Positions 22,296 through 27,287 of a stretch of 27,287 nt of DNA are shown here, in pieces. Both the position numbers and the translations under genes were made by a program. Every line of letters begins with the position of its first letter. Positions within the stretch are counted from its first letter, which is position 1. The stretch comes from a virus, in IMG/VR virus record IMGVR_UViG_3300034118_000819, positions 1 to 27,287 of that record. The stretch is one strand, 5' to 3'. Under the pieces are notes generated by a model. That model had not been told where the DNA came from and ran no database searches. It was given only the letters and a program-made list of their open reading frames with translations.

Positions 22296-23881
22296 TACTT
22301 ATTGTATATCAAAGGCACTGATTGACCTATGTTTTCTTTTCTAGGTAATATATTCATTATTGGTTTAAACGACACTGATACTTCCACCACTTGAGGTAGT
22401 TGACCCATATCCTTATCTTCTTCTAAATTTATTTCCCAAGGTACGTTTTGTGGTATAGTCAAATTAACGTTTTCCAAAAAACCAGGAACTCTATACATGT
22501 AATCTCCAAGAGTCAATTTAATTATCGGAGCTCTCATTACGCTGCCTGCTCCTGATGGAGCGGTTGAGCCGTGACTATAGTCAGGATATACTTGACTTAC
22601 TAAGTGATTTAATTTTTTGTACATAGGTGTCATGTCTTGCCTACTTTGAGCAGCTACGATGAAAGAAAATCCAATCGATCTATCAAAACCTTGATACGTG
22701 TAAAAATTTTCTCCCCTTCCTAAGTACTTAAATGAATTTAAATTTGCCGTGTGATTATCAGTTATCGCTGACGATATGAATGCCCTAAACATTATTACAG
22801 AAGCTTCGTTTGGATCGTCGTTATTTATTGCTTCAAACGCAAATTTTATAATGTCTTTGTTAAATACTCCACTTATGTCTTTGCTAAAAGGATTTTCTAT
22901 TTCGCTAATCGTAAACAAAGATTGTCTATTCAGTCTATCTTCCGCGTCTACTATCGTAACTGTGTAGTCTTTAGATTTGCTTCTTGTTCCTGGTTTACCT
23001 ACGCCCAATCGTTTTTGTATCGATTTTTCAGTATTCCATAAAATGTTACTGCCTCTATACTTTTCAAGATTTTCTCTAAAGTCAAAATTTAAATCAATGT
23101 TTAAACTTGCGCTTTGTTGACTCAGTTGCGCGTAATTCATTGCGTTTGTGGCGGATTGTCTTGTAGTATCTTCGTACCTACGAATAAGCGTAGATCCTAA
23201 TCCATACACAGAGCCAGGACCACCCAAATAACTGAACATAGTACGAGGATTCGTAGATATTCCCATACTATTCATCAAAGGCAAATTGGTGTTGTTTAAT
23301 AGTATCTTAGATTGATATAGCAAATACAATCTATTGCTTTGATATTGATTCGTTACGTTCTCTTGATTGACAATATCGAAATAGTATTTAGAGTTGTAAT
23401 CTAACGGAACTGTTCCTGCTCTTGGGTAGTGTACACCGGTGCCGGCTGCTCCTATTTGACTCAATGAATTTAAACCCCTATTATATACTCGCGTATTCTC
23501 TAACAAGTTTGGAAGTATAGTGCTTCCACCCAAAGAGAGTCCCTTTCCTGTTTGCATCTTTGGATTAGAAAGTTGTAGACCAACTTGCTTATCTAGAAAT
23601 ACTTTTCCTTGAGAAGTCTTAAAGAATTGTTTTATTCTAAAAACGTCCAATTCTCCCCTAGAGGTGATAGTTTGCGCTCCTAAACTTAATGTTTGTCCTC
23701 CTCTCATTGGCCAGTCAGCACCAAACAATAGCTGATCATTAAGAGTTCTTTGAGATCTTGGTTGAACTGTGTAGTACGGGTTTGCAAATTGGACGAAGGG
23801 CTGCCCAGACCATCCGCCTCCGAGTCTATCTCGATCGTATTTTAAGTTAGTTAGATTACTTCTTAAGTCTATTAGTGGCAT
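22295..23881 (-). CDS. baseplate/tail-tube-type structural protein (528 residues)
   Basis: Begins MPLIDLRSNLTNLKYDRDRL and is rich in Gly, Asn and Tyr in the first half. The C-terminal part (about 350-515) has LNSFKYLGRGENFYTYQGF, a segment IGFSFIVAAQSRQDM, GDYMYRVPGFLENVNLTI, then PWEINLEED and LPQVVEVSVSFKPI. This last pattern is typical of tube-like domains at the top of baseplates, the role played by gp48 and gp54 in T4. Location between tape measure and gp53-like gene fits that. No clear sequence identity to a T4 protein was established, so the role is an inference. Confidence 0.7.
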   Translation of the reverse strand: MPLIDLRSNLTNLKYDRDRLGGGWSGQPFVQFANPYYTVQPRSQRTLNDQLLFGADWPMRGGQTLSLGAQTITSRGELDVFRIKQFFKTSQGKVFLDKQVGLQLSNPKMQTGKGLSLGGSTILPNLLENTRVYNRGLNSLSQIGAAGTGVHYPRAGTVPLDYNSKYYFDIVNQENVTNQYQSNRLYLLYQSKILLNNTNLPLMNSMGISTNPRTMFSYLGGPGSVYGLGSTLIRRYEDTTRQSATNAMNYAQLSQQSASLNIDLNFDFRENLEKYRGSNILWNTEKSIQKRLGVGKPGTRSKSKDYTVTIVDAEDRLNRQSLFTISEIENPFSKDISGVFNKDIIKFAFEAINNDDPNEASVIMFRAFISSAITDNHTANLNSFKYLGRGENFYTYQGFDRSIGFSFIVAAQSRQDMTPMYKKLNHLVSQVYPDYSHGSTAPSGAGSVMRAPIIKLTLGDYMYRVPGFLENVNLTIPQNVPWEINLEEDKDMGQLPQVVEVSVSFKPIMNILPRKENIGQSVPLIYNK

Positions 23882-23884
23882 TTG

Positions 23885-26116
23885 CTATTGGATTGCTTTT
23901 GATATTTTTCCTGTACCCACGTCCGTTGCTATTCTAGCACTATCTAGATTTAAGTATGTCGTAGTGTTATTTTCTACGACTATAGCAGATTTTGTTTTTT
24001 CGATAGCGTTGTTACCTCCGGTTGTAGAAGTTTGAGTTTGCGCATTCGATCCTATGCTAGCAGAACCGACTTGTCCGGCCATAGAACCAAAATCTATCGA
24101 TTTTAACACAGAACCTCCCATCTTTGCGGATCTTATTAAGTTTTCGTCTATTCCCGCTCCAAAAAAGTTAGCTGCACTCATTATAGCGGCCGCTATGTTT
24201 CCAACTATATCGAACACTGTAGCCATCGTATTTTTTATGGCTTCTACTATTTTCATTATGTTTCCTGGCTTTGACACCCAATCGATCATCCTCTCTATCA
24301 TTGGCACTATTGGTGAATTTTGTACGAAATCCGCGAAAGCCGATTTTATTTTATCCATTAATCCTGCTATTTTGTCTTGACTACTTGCGTTTAACATAAG
24401 CTGTACGTTTTCTTGACCCAAAGCCTCGTTCATCGCTTCTTGAGTTCCGAATCTCTTAAGCGCTAATTGGTACTGCTTTTGAGCGTTATCTGTGTCTTTG
24501 GCTCCTATCTTCGATAGTAACTCTTGTCTCTTTAACATTTCACCCATTTGATCCCTTGTCATTCCAAGAGCTTCAGCAAAAGATTCTGCTTGTATTCTAT
24601 TCATTTTCATGAAGTCTGCAGAACTTCCCACTTGTGAATTTATTTCTGAAGCTGCTCCAGCCAAATCGTTGTTTAGAAATAGCTCTCTAGCTTTAGATAA
24701 GTTTATGGATCTACCGGTCAGCAATTGTGCTTCGAATTCTTTACTTATGCTTGATTCGAAATCTAAAAAAGAACTTGCCATAGAATCTAACTCTTTAAGA
24801 TTCATTCCCATGGCTTTTACAGTAACTAAAGATTTTGCTAGCTGAGCGGGATATTTTGCAAAAGATAAACCTAAAAATCCGCCAAGCTTGCTCGCTTCAC
24901 CCAACACCTCTTGATAGTTTAAGCTAACTCCAGTCGCTTGTTTTAATCCCTCAACTTGAGCTAAAACAGACTTAAGAGTATCTTTAGAGCTTTTTCCAGT
25001 TATTGTAGCCGACTCTGCGATGCTAGCTCTCGCTTGTTCGTCTAAACCCGCTATATCTTTTAACTGTATGTTTGTGTCCAATATCTCTTTAGACAAAACA
25101 TTGTTAACTCCCAAAGCTTTTCCCAATTCTATTTGGGATTCGTACATGCTTCTAGCATTAGCTAATATACTACCTTGAGTAACTGAATATACGTTGAATT
25201 CCGTATTTAATTTTCTTGCTTCTAAGTTAGACAATCCAAGTTGTCTACCGAATTTTGTGGTCTCGGAAGTAATATCGACTACGTAATTAAACGCAGATAC
25301 TAAGCCTTTAACTAACCCTGCTATAGCCACCCCAGCTATTGGTATTGCTGTTAACGGATCACTTAGCGCTTCCATTACTCCTCCACCAGCTGCCTTTCCT
25401 AAAACTCCCAATTTATCTAAAAATCCTGGTTTTTTTCCTTCATCGTTTAATCTTCTAGCGCTTTCTACCATCTCTTCGTAATACTGATTGCCTAAACCAA
25501 GTTTATCCGCGAACAATTTGAAAGTGGCTCCAGTGTAACCAATATTAGATCTTAGCTTTTTTTCTATTTCTAATTGTTGTTTTTGTTTATCTAACAACTC
25601 TTGATTTAGTTTATCAGTCTGTAAAGATTGAACATACGCAAGTTGTTCTACGTTAAGACTCTCCTCTTCACGTTCTATTCTTTGATTTAAATTATTTAGT
25701 ATATTTTGAGTATGCGTTAATAGCGCTTGATTTCCATTTTTTTGAGCTTTTAACATTTCTTGCTCAAGAGAATTGCGGCGCTCTAATGCATTTAAATAAC
25801 TTGAACTCGCTTGTTTTTGATTTGCCGATAACGATTTATCTAAATCAGCTAATTTTTTAGTATTTAAATATCTATCTTCTTCTACTTTTTTTATCTGTTG
25901 TTGAACTTCTTTTGTATTAATAGCAGATCTATTGATGGTCGCTAATTTGGCTTCCATCTTATCGTATGATTTTAATGTACTATTTAAATCCTTTATGGAT
26001 TCTTTAAGTATATCCCTATAATCGCCTTGTAATTTTAATATATTCTTTAACGCCTCTCTAACATCAGTCGTTTGTTGCTGTGTTTGACCAGTGCCGGGAT
26101 TTTGTTGATTAGCCAT
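23885..26116 (-). CDS. tail tape measure protein
   Basis: 743 residues. A long coiled coil at about 20-190 is followed by a hydrophobic region (234-280, with AIPIAGVAIAGLVKGLVSAF), a long helical middle, and a second Ala/Ile-rich region near 630-670 (IVGNIAAAIMSAANFFGAG). This is the composition of tape measures, which sit inside the tail tube and set its length. With about 1.5 angstrom per residue the tail would be near 110 nm (an estimate). The role corresponds to T4 gp29. The start is 20 bases after a GATATTTAT element. Confidence 0.88.
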   Translation of the reverse strand: MANQQNPGTGQTQQQTTDVREALKNILKLQGDYRDILKESIKDLNSTLKSYDKMEAKLATINRSAINTKEVQQQIKKVEEDRYLNTKKLADLDKSLSANQKQASSSYLNALERRNSLEQEMLKAQKNGNQALLTHTQNILNNLNQRIEREEESLNVEQLAYVQSLQTDKLNQELLDKQKQQLEIEKKLRSNIGYTGATFKLFADKLGLGNQYYEEMVESARRLNDEGKKPGFLDKLGVLGKAAGGGVMEALSDPLTAIPIAGVAIAGLVKGLVSAFNYVVDITSETTKFGRQLGLSNLEARKLNTEFNVYSVTQGSILANARSMYESQIELGKALGVNNVLSKEILDTNIQLKDIAGLDEQARASIAESATITGKSSKDTLKSVLAQVEGLKQATGVSLNYQEVLGEASKLGGFLGLSFAKYPAQLAKSLVTVKAMGMNLKELDSMASSFLDFESSISKEFEAQLLTGRSINLSKARELFLNNDLAGAASEINSQVGSSADFMKMNRIQAESFAEALGMTRDQMGEMLKRQELLSKIGAKDTDNAQKQYQLALKRFGTQEAMNEALGQENVQLMLNASSQDKIAGLMDKIKSAFADFVQNSPIVPMIERMIDWVSKPGNIMKIVEAIKNTMATVFDIVGNIAAAIMSAANFFGAGIDENLIRSAKMGGSVLKSIDFGSMAGQVGSASIGSNAQTQTSTTGGNNAIEKTKSAIVVENNTTTYLNLDSARIATDVGTGKISKAIQ

Positions 26117-26136
26117 TATACTATTAGTTGTTATAC

Positions 26137-26145
26137 ATAAATATC
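26137..26145 (-). promoter_or_regulatory. GATATTTAT promoter-like element before the tape measure gene
   Basis: GGTGATATTTATGTATAAC on the minus strand, in the 35-base gap before the tape measure ATG (26116), which lies 20 bases downstream. Confidence 0.5.
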
Positions 26146-26151
26146 ACCCGA

Positions 26152-26472
26152 CTACTTTTTTACTTTACTTACGTAAGGTTGAGATTTTTCGTTTTTTGCT
26201 ATGTGATCCGGTATTTTGATTTTAGACATATCTGTTTTGTTGGTCAACTGTTGTTTACCCGCAGCTTCCTCCCTGGCCTCTTTAACCTTTTCTAAGTGCT
26301 CTTGTATCTTTTTTAGATTAAACCTCCTGTAAGGTACAGGCATGTTCCACACTTCGGAATAATTGAATCCTCCACCTCCGTAGTAGGTCAATTCGAACAC
26401 TTCGGTCATGAATTCTGACCTGTATTCTTTAGTGGGAAACATGGGCACTATTTTTTTGTAAGTGTCGTCCAT
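26152..26472 (-). CDS. small tail/baseplate assembly factor-like protein (106 residues)
   Basis: The core EVFELTYYGGGGFNYSEVWN then MPVPYRRFNLKKIQEHLE resembles small proteins found between gp26 and the tape measure in T4-like phages, thought to aid hub or tail assembly (gp51-like role). The C-terminal half is charged and disordered-looking. Gene order, 13 bases after the gp26-like gene and just before the tape measure, is the main argument; the family link is tentative. Confidence 0.65.
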   Translation of the reverse strand: MDDTYKKIVPMFPTKEYRSEFMTEVFELTYYGGGGFNYSEVWNMPVPYRRFNLKKIQEHLEKVKEAREEAAGKQQLTNKTDMSKIKIPDHIAKNEKSQPYVSKVKK

Positions 26473-26485
26473 GCGTCGATCTTAA

Positions 26486-27244
26486 TTAATCTTGAGGGAA
26501 AAAGAAATCTGCGCCTATCGGTAGGCTAACCAACTCAGTGGATCCATCTGCGAAGGTCGCGTTAATGTTCATATCCAAGTCTGGAGTTACGCTTCGCATA
26601 TACTTTCTAAGTGGTGCGCTGTCCCTTGATATTAAGTTACCAGAATCTATGTATTGTCTTATCGTAGCTTGAGATCTGTCTCCATTTATTGAAGTGAGTT
26701 GGTACTTTAATCTCGTAGTGTACTCCCCAATAGCGTCTTCTCCTAACACCCTCTTCGTAGATTTTATCTCTTGCTCTATCTTGTTATCGTCCTCTACGGT
26801 CAGTATTTTAAAAGTAACTACGTTTTTTGTGTACGGCAACTCGAAAGTGAACTCGTTGTTTTCATTGTATACTGAGTAATCTACTTTCTTATGATTGAGT
26901 TGTTGTAAGTCAACTTTAACCACCTCAAATTCTCCAGTGATTGGGTGAGGGTACTTAAACGAGTACTCTGGTCCGTACGCTAATATTCTAGCGGCTATCA
27001 ACAGCATGTTCCTATCACCCAGGAGCAAATCCTCGTACTTTATTTGAGATTTAATAAGAGATTTTAACATTCGCTCTATCGCGATGCCCTGTTTAAGCAG
27101 ATTCACGTTTGTGATGATGTCTTCCGTTTTTGCTGTCATGTAATACATCTCTACTTGACCAGAAGATAAAAGATTTGATTTTTGATAAAGTAATCCTTTT
27201 GAAGGAAGACTAATAGTTTCTGATGGAATTTCAAAATTTGTCAT
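26486..27244 (-). CDS. T4 gp26-like baseplate hub protein
   Basis: 252 residues (T4 gp26: 208). The N-terminal pattern ETISLPSKGLLY, then GQVEMYYMTAKTEDIITN, and a helical stretch GIAIERMLKSLIK followed by LLLGDRNMLLIAARILAYG is the signature of the T4 baseplate gp26 family as I know it. The middle is beta-rich and the C-terminus ends IGADFFFPQD, a typical hydrophobic tail. It is the first gene of the visible tail block, with 43 non-coding bases before it carrying an ATATTTAT element. Confidence 0.85.
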   Translation of the reverse strand: MTNFEIPSETISLPSKGLLYQKSNLLSSGQVEMYYMTAKTEDIITNVNLLKQGIAIERMLKSLIKSQIKYEDLLLGDRNMLLIAARILAYGPEYSFKYPHPITGEFEVVKVDLQQLNHKKVDYSVYNENNEFTFELPYTKNVVTFKILTVEDDNKIEQEIKSTKRVLGEDAIGEYTTRLKYQLTSINGDRSQATIRQYIDSGNLISRDSAPLRKYMRSVTPDLDMNINATFADGSTELVSLPIGADFFFPQD

Positions 27245-27261
27245 AATTGTAACTGTTTTCT

Positions 27262-27269
27262 ATAAATAT
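27262..27269 (-). promoter_or_regulatory. ATATTTAT promoter-like element before the gp26-like gene
   Basis: ACATATTTATAGAAAACAG on the minus strand, 17 bases before the ATG at 27244. The rest of the sequence to the window edge (27270-27287) is AT-rich without a visible gene. Confidence 0.5.
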
Positions 27270-27287
27270 GTATATTTTAAATTTTGT

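Noticed and set aside
26152-26472. Programmed frameshift in tail chaperone genes upstream of the tape measure
   Set aside because: The gp26-like gene and the 106-residue gene are separate, with a clear stop, a 13-base gap and no slippery sequence in an overlapping frame.
1-27287. CRISPR array, insertion sequence or integrase
   Set aside because: No regularly spaced repeats, no transposase or integrase motifs, and no terminal inverted repeats flanking a gene set were seen.

Overview
The window is a piece of a tailed-phage genome, most likely a T4-like contractile-tailed virus (myovirus morphology) of a Bacteroidota host. The virus call rests on baseplate, hub and tape-measure genes next to T4-type replication genes (UvsX, gp32-like SSB, gp41-like helicase, FEN/RNase H), all packed on the minus strand with gaps or overlaps of only a few bases. 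The host guess is an inference from AT-rich sequence, A/T-rich start contexts almost without Shine-Dalgarno sites, and the absence of any host gene.

Every gene I support is on the minus strand, so transcription runs from high to low coordinates. (1) 27244-16972 is a tail block: gp26-like baseplate protein, a small assembly-factor-like protein, tape measure, a baseplate/tube-type protein, a gp53/LysM-like protein, a very large hub protein with a C-terminal T4-type lysozyme, and one more putative virion protein. (2) 16920-10004 is a replication/recombination block: a divergent family-A polymerase-like protein, an unknown protein, gp32-like SSB, UvsX, a broken HNH endonuclease, 5' nuclease, an exported protein of unknown role, and DnaB/gp41-type helicase. 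(3) 9799-7173 holds class I ribonucleotide reductase (nrdB then nrdA). (4) 7159-6111 holds four small genes, two of them starting just after a recurrent promoter-like motif. (5) 6074-3759 is a full exonuclease-polymerase of family A. (6) 3732-352 is a chaperone block (Hsp20, GroES, GroEL) mixed with small unknown genes and closed by a strong intrinsic terminator at 321-347. (7) Beyond the terminator are a 63-residue gene and the start of another gene cut by the window edge, both with the same 17-base start context.

The genes fit a virus that makes its own dNTPs, replicates and recombines its DNA with a T4-type replisome built around a family-A (not family-B) polymerase, and carries its own folding machinery. 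Four short genes (352-522, 3571-3732, 6111-6287 and the edge fragment 1-52) are below usual ORF cut-offs and were found by reading the minus strand. The most interesting items are the second, highly divergent PolA-like protein (15610-16920), an ATATTTAT element found eight times on the minus strand, always at gene boundaries, and a Tat-like exported protein inside the replication block. No tRNA, rRNA, CRISPR array or insertion sequence was seen.
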